From the NCBI GenBank assembly GCA_963732855.1, contig CAVTBB010000002.1, positions 564,917 through 628,916 on the forward strand: a stretch of 64,000 bases of DNA. Reading direction: 5' to 3'. Of the stretch, positions 55,575-64,000 are shown piece by piece. The position numbers were made by a program, and so were the translations under genes. The DNA is from DASXVU01 sp963732855. Its GTDB lineage: Archaea > Thermoplasmatota > Thermoplasmata > Methanomassiliicoccales > UBA472. Under the pieces are notes generated by a model that worked only from the letters and a program-made list of their open reading frames with translations, did no database searches and was not told where the DNA came from. Each line of letters starts with the position of its first letter. Positions within the stretch are counted from its first letter, which is position 1.

Positions 55575-55657
55575 TTGGGTCGGCACAAACTTGGTGTGAA
55601 CCAACAGAGGGAGGGCAATCCTTTTACCGCCTTCCGATATTCATCAATAGGTTGCAC

Positions 55658-56434
55658 ATGATCGTCATCAGCGAGCGTATCAACGGACTTTTCACATCAG
55701 TCGGCAGAGCGATCGACGGTCGTGACGCCGAGTTCATCCAAGAGCATGCATTGAAACAAGTGGCCTGTGGCGCCAACATCCTGGACATAAACGTTGGGCC
55801 AGGCCGAGAGGATGGACCTGCGGCTATGGATTGGCTGGTTAGGACTGTCCAGGATGTCACGGAGGTCCCTTTATGCATTGACACCCCCGGCGCCAAGACC
55901 ATGACGGCCGGTCTGAAGGCCTGCAAGAACAAGGTGGTCATGAACTCGACCACGGCCGAAAAGAAGCGGATGGACGCCTTCTTTCCGCTGGCCCGAGAGT
56001 ACAACGCGGAGATCATCTGCCTGACAATGGATGAAAGGGGCATTCCAAACGATGCCGAATCCAGGGCGGAGATGGCCATGCTGATGATGACCACCGCCAT
56101 GGAGAATGAGATCATGCCGGAGAGGCTGTTCCTCGACCCGCTCATTCTGCCGACCAAGGCCGCCCAGGACCAGGGGGCAAAGGTGATCAAGGCCATCGAA
56201 CTGTTCCATCAGTTGAACGACCCCTCTCCCAGGACGGTCGTGGGGCTGAGCAACATCTCCAACGGCGCGAAGGACCGGCCATTGGTGAACCGGACCTTCC
56301 TGGCGATGCTTATGGGGGCAGGACTCAGTGCCGCGATCCTGGACCCGGAAGACACCCAGCTGATGGAGGTCCTCAAGACAGCACAGGTCCTGCGCAACGA
56401 GAAGCTGTATTGTGATGATTATCTGAGGGCATGA
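55658..56434 (+). CDS. acsE: Methyl-pterin:corrinoid iron-sulfur protein methyltransferase
   Basis: About 258 residues, a pterin-binding TIM barrel of the AcsE/MeTr type. It shows IVISERINGLFTSVGRAI, ILDINVGPGREDG, the conserved NSTTAE and GLSNISNGAKDR. AcsE moves the methyl of 5-methyl-tetrahydrofolate to the cob(I)amide of AcsCD. This is the bacterial branch; methanogens use a membrane or H4MPT-specific route. It lies 12 kb from acsCD, unlike the tight operons of acetogens. The ATG at 55658 is used; a TTG two codons upstream is not needed. A methyltransferase gene overlaps its stop. Confidence 0.92.
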   Translation: MIVISERINGLFTSVGRAIDGRDAEFIQEHALKQVACGANILDINVGPGREDGPAAMDWLVRTVQDVTEVPLCIDTPGAKTMTAGLKACKNKVVMNSTTAEKKRMDAFFPLAREYNAEIICLTMDERGIPNDAESRAEMAMLMMTTAMENEIMPERLFLDPLILPTKAAQDQGAKVIKAIELFHQLNDPSPRTVVGLSNISNGAKDRPLVNRTFLAMLMGAGLSAAILDPEDTQLMEVLKTAQVLRNEKLYCDDYLRA

Positions 56435-57210
56435 GCGCTTACGAGTTCGATCCGGAGAAATACCTCGAGGCATCAGCTCACCAAAAGGAGTGGGGGAACC
56501 GGCTCATCGATGAACTGAAGCTACGCGGGGACGAGATTATCCTTGACCTGGGATGCGGCGAGGGTACCTTGACCTCCAGGCTCGCCGCCCTGGTCCCGAA
56601 CGGGGGGGTGGTGGGTATAGATTCCTCGGTCCCGATGATCGAATCGGCAAAACGTTTGGAAACACCCAACCTGACGTTCCTTTGCCGGGACATCGACGAA
56701 CTTGATTTCAATCAGGGGTTCGACATCGTCTTCTCGAACGCTGCCCTTCATTGGGTCAGGGATCACGACCTTTTGTTGGCCAATGTCCACCGGTCCCTGA
56801 AGCCTCGGGGTTTGGCTCGATTCAACTTCGGTGGTGATGGTAACTGCTCTTACTTCTTCTCCACCATCCGTGAGCTGATGTCGAGCGCAAAGTATTCCAG
56901 ATATTTCGATGAGTTCCTCTGGCCATGGTATATGCCGACCGTTGAGGGCTATAAGGAAAAGGTCAACTCGACCGGCCTTTTCGATTTCCAGGTCTGGGGT
57001 GAGATAGCGGACCGCACTTTCTCGGCCACTGAAATCATCGGTTGGATCGAACAGCCGTCCATCGTCCCTCTGATGGAGCAGATCGCAAGCGATGACAAGC
57101 TGGCCTTCCGCGATGATGTGGTCTCGATGATGCTCCAGAGGACCAAGCAGGGAGATGGCTCTTATCTTGAGACGTTCCGCAGAATAAACCTGCTGGCGCA
57201 AAGGAAATAA
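56431..57210 (+). CDS. Class I SAM-dependent methyltransferase (trans-aconitate methyltransferase-like)
   Basis: 259 residues. Motif I LDLGCGEGTLTSRLA, GIDSSVPMIESAK and VFSNAALHWV are the Tam-type signature. Its ATG overlaps the TGA of acsE (ATGA), meaning the two are translated as a pair. Trans-aconitate methyltransferases make a methyl ester of an aberrant citrate-pathway product; the coupling with AcsE instead suggests a role tied to pterin or corrinoid metabolism, which is speculative. Confidence 0.85.
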   Translation: MSAYEFDPEKYLEASAHQKEWGNRLIDELKLRGDEIILDLGCGEGTLTSRLAALVPNGGVVGIDSSVPMIESAKRLETPNLTFLCRDIDELDFNQGFDIVFSNAALHWVRDHDLLLANVHRSLKPRGLARFNFGGDGNCSYFFSTIRELMSSAKYSRYFDEFLWPWYMPTVEGYKEKVNSTGLFDFQVWGEIADRTFSATEIIGWIEQPSIVPLMEQIASDDKLAFRDDVVSMMLQRTKQGDGSYLETFRRINLLAQRK

Positions 57211-57265
57211 GCGTTGCCGCCGCCAACCATTATATGCGGCCCACCGGATAGCGACATGGACCCCC

Positions 57266-57859
57266 ATGCAGAAATATCGCATAGAAGGACTGTCTGACCT
57301 GGTCTTCGGGCTTGCCCTCTCCATCGGTTCCTTGGCCATGATCAACCAGACCATTAACAGCTATTCCGATGTTCTGGAAGGGATCTTTGGCTTCGTCTTC
57401 GGTTTCCTTATCATAGTCAGTGTCTGGGTGTCCTATACGAAAATAATCACGGAGATCACTGTCGAGACCGCGATGGATTTCAGGCTAAACCTGGCGCTCC
57501 TAATGCTTGTGGCCATAGAACCTTACCTGCTGTATCTGCTAGGACATGATATTGCATCAGTGCTTGATTTCGGCTCGATTGCCTATGCTGTTGACATCGC
57601 GTTGATCATGTTGATACTGGCAGCACTGTACAACAGAAAGCCCAGTCCCGGCTCTCCAGAAGAGACTGTGAGAGAGACCCGGATGGAGAGGGACCAATTC
57701 ATCGGGATCGGGGCGGTATTCCTGATTTCGGCGCTTCCATTCTTCTGGGTGGAGGACGCACTATTTGGCATCAATCTGAGGTTCATCATCTGGATGTTTG
57801 CCGCGGTGCCCGGAGCGGTCATATGGGCGATACGCCGACACTTCCGTGCGAGCCTTTGA
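57266..57859 (+). CDS. TMEM175-like (DUF1211) membrane protein, putative potassium channel
   Basis: 197 residues with six hydrophobic helices. The first begins RIEGLSDLVFGLALSIGSLAM, close to the R-x-x-x-F-S-D-G-V-F-A-I pore helix of TMEM175 channels but with changes (Leu for Phe, Leu for Gly). A charged loop (PSPGSPEETVRETRMERDQ) splits helices four and five. Bacterial TMEM175 proteins are tetrameric potassium channels gated by hydrophobic residues. The altered pore motif makes conduction uncertain. Confidence 0.6.
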   Translation: MQKYRIEGLSDLVFGLALSIGSLAMINQTINSYSDVLEGIFGFVFGFLIIVSVWVSYTKIITEITVETAMDFRLNLALLMLVAIEPYLLYLLGHDIASVLDFGSIAYAVDIALIMLILAALYNRKPSPGSPEETVRETRMERDQFIGIGAVFLISALPFFWVEDALFGINLRFIIWMFAAVPGAVIWAIRRHFRASL

Positions 57860-57940
57860 ACCTCGGACCGCGATCTGTTCGGTCAAGGATAGATTCATTA
57901 TGGTGCTGCTCCGAATCGACAACTGACAGGGGCGTTACAT

Positions 57941-58864
57941 TTGGATAAGAGGTTTCTGGTCACCGGAGCAACCGGCTGTGTCGGGCATTACATCGTTAGG
58001 CTGCTTTCTGAAGGAGGTGTCAAGGTAAGGGCTGCGGTCCATTCACCACAGAAGGACGAAAGGTTGCACTTGCCAGGTGTGGATCAAGTTCACATGGACT
58101 TTATGGATATTGAAAGCATTAGGAAAGGAATGGTGGGGGTCCAACGTTTATATCTGATCACCCCAGCCGCGGAACAGATGGCGGACATGACCAGGAACCT
58201 GGTCAATGAGGCGACGAGGGCCGGGGTGGAATTGGTGGTCGAACAATCCGCCATCGGCGCTGACGGAGCTAACCCATCCGATCTGGGCCAAAGGCACAGA
58301 AATGCAGAGCGGCTCGTGGAATGGTCTGGCATCTCCTACGTAACCCTACGACCCAATGCGTTCATGCAGAATTGGCTCACCGCCCATGGAAGTGATATCA
58401 AAGAACGCGATGAGTTCTATTGTCCATCCGCTTCGGGTTCGATAAGCATGATAGATGCCCGCGATGTCGCCGCGGCAGGGGTCGAGGTGCTGACGAGCGA
58501 CAAGCACGCCAACCGGGCGTTCACGATCACTGGCCCCGTCGCGCTCACCCACGCGGAGATGGCAGTGATCCTTTCCAAGGCGGTTGGCCGTACGATCTCG
58601 TTCAAGGAGGTTGGGGAAACCGCTGCCAGGCAAGCAATGCTACAAGCGGGGGTTTCGCCATGGTTCACGGAGGCGATGATCGATCACTACCAAGCAGTCC
58701 AGTCTGGAGAGCGGTCGATCGTGACCGATGATTTTGAGAAGCTCATGCATAGGAAACCGGGAACGTTCGAGAACTTTGTGAGCGATTATGCTGGACATCT
58801 CATGTCGGAAAAGAAAGACCGGCCATCGAGAAGCCCGGCCGAAGAGGGTGGTGCGAACGAATGA
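57941..58864 (+). CDS. NmrA-like NAD(P)-binding protein
   Basis: 307 residues, an atypical short-chain dehydrogenase fold. The Rossmann loop is VTGATGCVGHYIVRLL (G-x-x-G-x-x-G). YLITPAAEQMADMT and SAIGADGANPSDLGQRHRNAERLVEWSG are typical of NmrA/SDRa5 proteins such as azoreductase- or quinone-reductase-like members. The active-site Tyr-x-x-x-Lys is absent, as usual in this branch, so it may be a redox sensor rather than an enzyme. The start is TTG at 57941. It overlaps the next gene by four bases. Confidence 0.85.
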   Translation: MDKRFLVTGATGCVGHYIVRLLSEGGVKVRAAVHSPQKDERLHLPGVDQVHMDFMDIESIRKGMVGVQRLYLITPAAEQMADMTRNLVNEATRAGVELVVEQSAIGADGANPSDLGQRHRNAERLVEWSGISYVTLRPNAFMQNWLTAHGSDIKERDEFYCPSASGSISMIDARDVAAAGVEVLTSDKHANRAFTITGPVALTHAEMAVILSKAVGRTISFKEVGETAARQAMLQAGVSPWFTEAMIDHYQAVQSGERSIVTDDFEKLMHRKPGTFENFVSDYAGHLMSEKKDRPSRSPAEEGGANE

Positions 58865-59271
58865 TGACCTATGAAGAAGGAATGAAAGAGCTAGTTTCTT
58901 TCGTGGATGAGCGGAGATTTCGGGCCAATGAGACCGAGGAAGACTTCTTCCAGGCAGTCCTCGACCATTCCCTGAAATTTGTGGAACAGGGGAGGGACCT
59001 GAAGGACAATTACGTCCGTCTTCTAACCGTGGCCCTCTACATCGTCAAGACCCTGGACAAGATGATCCATAAATGCCAGAACCAGGGGGCGGTGGAAGAA
59101 TATCAGAACTACCACAGGCTTGTCAATTCGTTCGATTATGAGGCTGAGGATGTCATGAGGTCTTATGAGAAGCTCAGGGATATCTATGAGAATCTGCTCT
59201 TCTCCTCGACATATTTCGGGTTCTGCGAATACCTGGTGGATGCGGGACCGGTTAAGAGCAAGACCATGTGA
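58861..59271 (+). CDS. Helical protein coupled to the NmrA-like gene, unknown
   Basis: 136 residues, predicted nearly all helix (YEEGMKELVSFVDERRF ... YEKLRDIYENLLFSSTYFGF). No metal motif, signal or membrane segment. Its ATG overlaps the stop of the NmrA-like gene, so the two products probably act together. It may be a small four-helix-bundle partner. Convergent with the molybdopterin oxidoreductase gene. Confidence 0.65.
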   Translation: MMTYEEGMKELVSFVDERRFRANETEEDFFQAVLDHSLKFVEQGRDLKDNYVRLLTVALYIVKTLDKMIHKCQNQGAVEEYQNYHRLVNSFDYEAEDVMRSYEKLRDIYENLLFSSTYFGFCEYLVDAGPVKSKTM

Positions 59272-59310
59272 ATCTGGAAGCACTCGAACACCGTCAGCGG
59301 TCAATTCCAG

Positions 59311-60345
59311 TCATCCTGTTGCCAGGAGAATTCCGAGAACGACCGTTACCACCATCAACGAAAGGGCCGTGAGATTTGACACCCAGTGGACATAGCGATA
59401 CCGTTTCGGCTCTCTCCTCATTCTCAGACCGGTAACGATCCCGGCCACGGCGAAAACGGCAGTCAAGAATGCCAGCCTCCCGTGCAGTGAATAGAAGATC
59501 GCCCCCCTGAGCTGCAGCGTTATGCTGATCCAGTACAGGAAGGTCAAGAGAACGATCAGATAGAACAGGATGCTGACATAACGATGGTACTTTCGTTGGA
59601 AGAAATCCGGGATCCGATCCGCCAGTTTCTTGTCCAGCGAGTTCCTGAGCCCAGAGATTGTGGAGAATACGCCTAGGGCCAACGCCACGGTCATCAGAAC
59701 GGCGTGCACGAACCAGTCCGAGATCGGGTTGATGGCCGCATCATCCGCCCATCCCCTGCCCTCCCAGTATCCCTTGTAGTCATAGCCCACTATCTCGATG
59801 GCGTAGACCCATTTTGCCCATTTATATCCCCATTCGCCCGGGACGACCGTCCTCAAGGGATACCCCTGATTTGCCGGCAGGGTCTCATTGTTCATCCCGT
59901 AGGCGAGGATGACGTCGCCCCTCATGGCATCGGCCAATTTGAGGCTGGTGGAATATCCGTCCAGCCCATAGAAAACCACCTCCTGTGCCCCGGATGATAC
60001 GCCGGCCCGGTCCAATATCGCCCCCAGGCGAACGCCGACGAACACCGCAGTTCCGGAAGGCCCGGTCACGCATCGGATGGTCTGCTTCTCAGTGGTATTG
60101 TCCATCAAAAGCACATCCTGGTAGGTCAGATTGATCTGGTGATCGACCGATCCGTAAACGGAAAGGGTGTAACCACTGATGTTCACCTCCGGTGTGCCGT
60201 TGAACGAGACCGTCATGAAGCGTTCGTTCGGGGTTAACGGAGGTCCAGTGGGCGGCTGTGGAGAAGGGATCAGGAGCAATATAATTGCTATTGTCACTAG
60301 AAGAGCGATTATGCCGACGACCCTCCTCCAAATCATACGCACCAT
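59311..60345 (-). CDS. Membrane molybdopterin oxidoreductase (sulfite oxidase fold) with fused haem-b-like domain
   Basis: About 344 residues. An N-terminal helix anchors it. Residues about 45-205 form a SUOX-fold molybdopterin domain: Cys92 in TIRCVTGPSG is the expected molybdenum ligand, and LPANQGYPLRTVVPGEWGYKWAKWV is the cofactor-binding loop. Residues about 225-340 form four helices with a His each (DWFVHAVLM, KYHRYVSIL, YSLHGRLAF, RYVHWVSNL), the pattern of a b-type cytochrome. MsrP and MsrQ of methionine-sulfoxide repair are separate proteins with these two roles; here they appear fused. The domain likely faces outside. Electron donor and substrate are not known. Confidence 0.75.
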   Translation of the reverse strand: MVRMIWRRVVGIIALLVTIAIILLLIPSPQPPTGPPLTPNERFMTVSFNGTPEVNISGYTLSVYGSVDHQINLTYQDVLLMDNTTEKQTIRCVTGPSGTAVFVGVRLGAILDRAGVSSGAQEVVFYGLDGYSTSLKLADAMRGDVILAYGMNNETLPANQGYPLRTVVPGEWGYKWAKWVYAIEIVGYDYKGYWEGRGWADDAAINPISDWFVHAVLMTVALALGVFSTISGLRNSLDKKLADRIPDFFQRKYHRYVSILFYLIVLLTFLYWISITLQLRGAIFYSLHGRLAFLTAVFAVAGIVTGLRMRREPKRYRYVHWVSNLTALSLMVVTVVLGILLATG

Positions 60346-60510
60346 TGATTGGAACTGATAGGGGATAACCCTTCGCTTGTCCTCAGATAATATTGGGCGA
60401 TGCGTGAACAAATATTGAAGAAGTCAAATAGAGACAGCGGTCATCTTTCCGGCAGCTCCAGAATCTAGGGTAATCTGTAAGTAAAGTTTCCAAACAACGA
60501 ATAATTCTTA

Positions 60511-61912
60511 CTACTGACCTATCTTTTTCCTACACAGGAGCAATAGTCGCCCCTCGGGAGTTGATGGGAGGATTTCCTGAATCTCAAAGTATCTTTCGAT
60601 GGATTTTTTGAAATTCTCGAGACTATACCAATCGAATCCATTTTTGAACCATTCACCCACAATAGAATCATTTTTTGGAATATATTCAATGATCAGGTTA
60701 GCTTTGCAGAAAGGCTCGAAAGCATCTATTATGTTATCAAAAGACAGCCACTGCCATTTTACCAGATGATGAACAATTGCCAATGCCAGGACCGTATCGC
60801 AAGACATCCTCTTTGTCGCTGGCGGTAATTGATTGTAGCAAATTCCATATCCAGGTGACGGATCGATCGTGTTCATCAATATGGGCAGAATGTTTGATGA
60901 ATCGCTGCATGACTCACCGAACAGTTGATCCAATGATTGACAGTTGTTGTCCAACGCCAACACTCTGTGACCTTGGATCGCGGCTTGTTTTGCATACCAT
61001 CCCTTATTGCTGCCAATATCAAGCAATGTTCCTGGTTCGAGACTTCTCAAAAGTTGAACAACGGACCTGTTCTTCGACGGCCATTCTGATGGATCTGAAT
61101 GAGAATGGTCTTTCGCCCATGATGTGTTATAGTAGTTCGAAAAAGCATCGTGTACTATAGGCAACCTCTTGCTTTCGATCGTTCTCTTGATCTTGCCCAG
61201 CGATGCCTTCCGTCGTTCCGATGAGGTGTTCATTATTTGGTGAATATTGCTCATCTGTTGTTTAATGGGCGCCTTTACTGAGGAGGGTAATTTATCGGAT
61301 GCTGAACTAAGTCCCTTTACCCAAGATCTTTGATCGCCCTTCTCTCCATGAAAGGTGGATAGCCCATTTCCTTTCAATTCCATTCGGGCGATCGCTCCTT
61401 TCTTTTCTCGATATAGATCTAAGGGCTCAATGCAAGACTTTAGAATGTCTCGATATGCGGGAAATGATGGGCCTTGCTTATCATAAGGGCCGATAGATGT
61501 TATGGCGACGTGGACAGGCTTAGCCCCATCGTTAAAGAACATTGAATAAACTTGCAGATGTCAAACTCAGATCATATTCGCTCAGTGCCGTCTCAATATC
61601 TATTTCCAAGATACCAGCCCTTTTTATCATCTCAAATGTCCATTCATAGGGGTAGGTGATGAATTCAATTCTCTTATGTTCAAGCAATACCTCAAATTCA
61701 TCAGTTGAGTAATCTGATTTCTTGGTTTCTACAATCATATTTCGATGGACTAAATCCTCGATCACACCAGACTCGTATATACTGCTGAAATTCTTCCATC
61801 CATCTGCACTAAATCCTCTGAACACACGGCCTTTCCATAGGAACACCCTTTCCATCAGGTCTCGGCCTATGGGGCTGGAATATTCAATCTCATTTATTGG
61901 AATCTTTACCAT
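60511..61912 (-). CDS. SAM-dependent methyltransferase with N-terminal kinase-like region, split by a frameshift
   Basis: Two frames join into one protein of about 466 residues. The first (61912 to 61532) includes FITYPYEWTFEMIKRAGIL and ends ASLFNV; one base shift near 61540 leads to FFNDGAKPVHVAITSIG in the other frame, which ends at 60511. The phrase S-Y-P-Y-E-W-P-F ... N-V-x-x-x-G-x-x-P-x-F-I-D is typical of a long methyltransferase family with this N-terminal region. The SAM site is LLDIGSNKGWYAKQAA with LALDNN, and ALAIVHHLV follows. The function of the family is unproven. The gene is more AT-rich than its neighbours, hinting at transfer. Confidence 0.7.
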
Positions 61913-62568
61913 GGAAGCCCTCTAAATCCTCAAACATATCTTTGGGCGAGGATTGAGCCATTCGAATGGCTTAGAATTGAGAGAGCGATTATTAGGATGT
62001 TTTGATTACTGAATGACGGTTCTAGGAATCGAGAAAGGGACTTAGGCTCGGGACTTACCGTTATCATCTCTAATTGCTATGATTGGCGTAGGATTATTCT
62101 TGATCGCAGGGACTCCTTGTGACCGCACTGAGCCTGATCAATCTCTCCGGTTCGAGCTAAAGGACCGGAGGGTATGGATACAAATCGGCGGGAAGAGTCC
62201 TCAGTGGGGCGGCGGTTTACCCTTCTCTTCCCATACTACCTTCAACACCTGGTCAGCAGGGGGTCTCAAAGAAAGATGAACAAAATGGAGGCCCGATATT
62301 ACCAATATTCCTCATTTGCGTTGTCTATGATAGCAGGACAGCAACTATGCAGACGGGAGAGGATGTTGCGGTTAATCATCCGTTTACTGGCGATAGCGCA
62401 ACCTACAGAACGCGTAAATGGTCAAGCCTTAGAGCATTGTGTAACAACCATTCATGATGTTTCAATGGCTATCGAACCGCGATATATACCGATCTTCTTC
62501 CATTTTACAATGCGGGAACTATACTTTAATAATAAATTGGCGTTCCAATCATACAACGAGGGATTAAC
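61913..62568. other. Gap of about 650 bases without a convincing gene
   Basis: An open frame at 62174-62617 overlaps the start of the kinase gene and has no family or ribosome site. A short hydrophobic stretch (IAMIGVGLFLIAGTP, near 62067-62111) could be a gene remnant. TATA-like sequence (ACTTTAATAATAAA, about 62522-62535) lies 35-47 bases before the kinase start. Confidence 0.4.
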
Positions 62569-64000
62569 ATGTCCATGGTCGGTCTGCCGGGGAAAGTCAA
62601 CCCTAAAGACGGTTTGAAAGGAGCCATCGCTTCCAGGAACACATGGCTCCTGATATCGATATGGGCCTTTGCTTATCTCGTGTTATATCTGGTGAGCATT
62701 TCTGATTATGTTGTGTTCCATTCACTTATCGAGCTCTTCGCCATCGCAATTGCCTTTGCGATCTTCGTCATCGCTTGGAATGCCAGATCATCGATCAACG
62801 GATATTTTCTGATTCTTTCGGTTGGCTTCCTGTTCATGGGCTTTGTGGATCTACTACATACCCTGACCTACCCGGGAATGATCGTTTTTGATAACGTCAA
62901 TCTCGATGAACCGACACAGTTGTGGATCATCGCTAGATCTCTGCAGGCCGGGACCTTGATCCTTGCCGCCTTAGCCATCGGCTATAAGAAACTGAATCAT
63001 TACACCGTGTTCTTCTCTTTCCTTATCGTCACCTCGATCCTTCTTTGGTCAGTATGGGCGCACTATTTCCCTACCACATATCTTGCTGGGACCGGCTTGA
63101 CAACTTTCAAGATCGCCGCCGAGTATGTTATCTCGGCCGGTCTGTTCCTAGGCGCTTATCTGCTCTATCGCAACCGCCAGCAATTCGACAAAAGCGTTGT
63201 CACCTTGATGATCGCTGCCATCGGCCTTGCCATTGCCTCAGAGCTATTGTTCACCAATTATCTGAACGTTAACAGCTTCACTAACATGCTGGGACACATG
63301 TTGAAGTTGACCGAGTTCTACCTCATCTATACTGCAGTGATCAAGATCAGCATCAATGACCCCTTCCGGACCCTGTTCAAGGAGGTGAGTGACAGCGAGC
63401 AGAAGTACCATACGGTAGTAGATAAGGCCAACTCGTTGATCATCGGCCTAGACCACGAGGGGAAAGTGACATTGTTCAATCCCAGCGTGGAGAGGTTGAC
63501 GGAATATCCTGAGGCCGAGGTCCTGGGCCATAAGTTCATCGACCGACTGATACCCGAGAACAACAGAGCGGGAAGCAAGAGAAATATTCTCAAAGGTCTC
63601 CAAAGGAGAGGCGTCAGAATGGCAGATGCCCATCACCACAAAGGATGGTGAGGATAATCTGGTGGCATAATGCCACCATACCGGGGAAAGGAGGGGGATA
63701 GTTACCTCATCATCGGACTTGACGTCACCGACAAACAGGCCATGACCCAACGCCTTGAAGAGCTCAACCAGACAATGAAAATGGTGAACAAGATCGTGCT
63801 CCACGATGTGAAGAACGAACTGGGCGTGATCTCAATGAGCCTGAGAACTATTCAGGAGAAAGAACAAACCAGAGATGCTCGACATGGCTTCCCAAGCAGT
63901 GGAAAGGGGAATCGTTCTTCTGGAAAGGATGAAGGCATTAGAACAGCTTTCCACCATTGGTGGCATCACCAAGCCGATCGAGGTGGCAGATGTCGTCGAT
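62569..64000 (+). pseudogene. MASE3-PAS sensor histidine kinase, multiple frameshifts, cut by the window end
   Basis: The intact part (62569-63585) encodes eight helices of a MASE3 sensor domain (VGFLFMGFVDLLHTLTYPGM) and the start of a PAS domain (VVDKANSLIIGLDHEGKVTLFNPSVERLTEY). Beyond that, the protein continues only by changing frames: EASEWQMPITTKDGED near 63600-63650, WHNATIPGKG to 63695, DSYLIIGLDVTDKQ, then the phospho-acceptor helix KIVLHDVKNELGVISMSL (H-D-x-x-N). Another shift near 63865 leads to LDMASQAVERGIVLLERM. At least four single-base shifts in 300 bases make it non-functional as given. GAGGG precedes the ATG. The ATPase domain lies beyond the window. Confidence 0.7.

Noticed and set aside
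62174..62617. A 147-codon frame before the kinase
   Set aside because: Overlaps the kinase start, has no ribosome site and no recognisable fold.

Overview
The window looks like part of the chromosome of an archaeon, most likely a member of the Thermoplasmatota related to Methanomassiliicoccales. This is an inference. It rests on AT-rich TATA-like boxes just upstream of starts, T-run terminators, a tRNA-Leu gene without an encoded CCA, a cyclic 2,3-diphosphoglycerate synthetase-like protein, BspA-type leucine-rich surface proteins (one ending in a zinc ribbon) and many small zinc-ribbon proteins. No rRNA, ribosomal protein or phylogenetic marker is present to settle the placement. There is no rRNA, CRISPR array, complete insertion sequence or prophage.

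Layout. 0-10 kb: small accessory genes (membrane proteins, FMN and VOC proteins, ASCH protein, a broken thioesterase) with long empty gaps. 10-16 kb: two secreted BspA-like proteins flanking a metallophosphatase of the 5'-nucleotidase family. 16-29 kb: two ABC-2 export systems, a decayed orphan cas1, tRNA-Leu(UAA), a frameshifted cDPG synthetase-like gene, and a cooT-cooC nickel-handling pair. 30-35 kb: ACT protein, biotin ligase and three genes with the subunit layout of a biotin transcarboxylase (12S, 5S, 1.3S). 37-51 kb: the centrepiece, a bacterial-type CO dehydrogenase/acetyl-CoA synthase locus. In it CooS and AcsB are joined in one 1357-residue chain, followed by acsD and acsC. On the opposite strand lie a core-MetE-like methyltransferase with a second CooC-type ATPase, and a flavoprotein/RACo(AcsV)/amidohydrolase operon. 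51-64 kb: CDF metal transporter, purH, a decayed PfpI gene, acsE with an overlapping methyltransferase gene, a TMEM175-like protein, a molybdopterin oxidoreductase with a predicted haem-b membrane domain, a frameshifted methyltransferase and a frameshifted MASE3/PAS histidine kinase.

How the parts fit. AcsE would move a methyl group from a methyl-pterin to the corrinoid protein AcsCD. AcsV would keep the corrinoid reduced. CooT and the CooC ATPases would load nickel. The CooS-AcsB chain would make CO and acetyl-CoA. The core-MetE would divert methyl groups to methionine. Acetyl-CoA-derived pyruvate could enter a C3/C4 exchange through the putative transcarboxylase. A striking secondary feature is the number of broken reading frames: at least eight genes carry frameshifts or stops, while the large central genes are intact. 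This means either real decay of accessory genes or local indel errors in the assembly.
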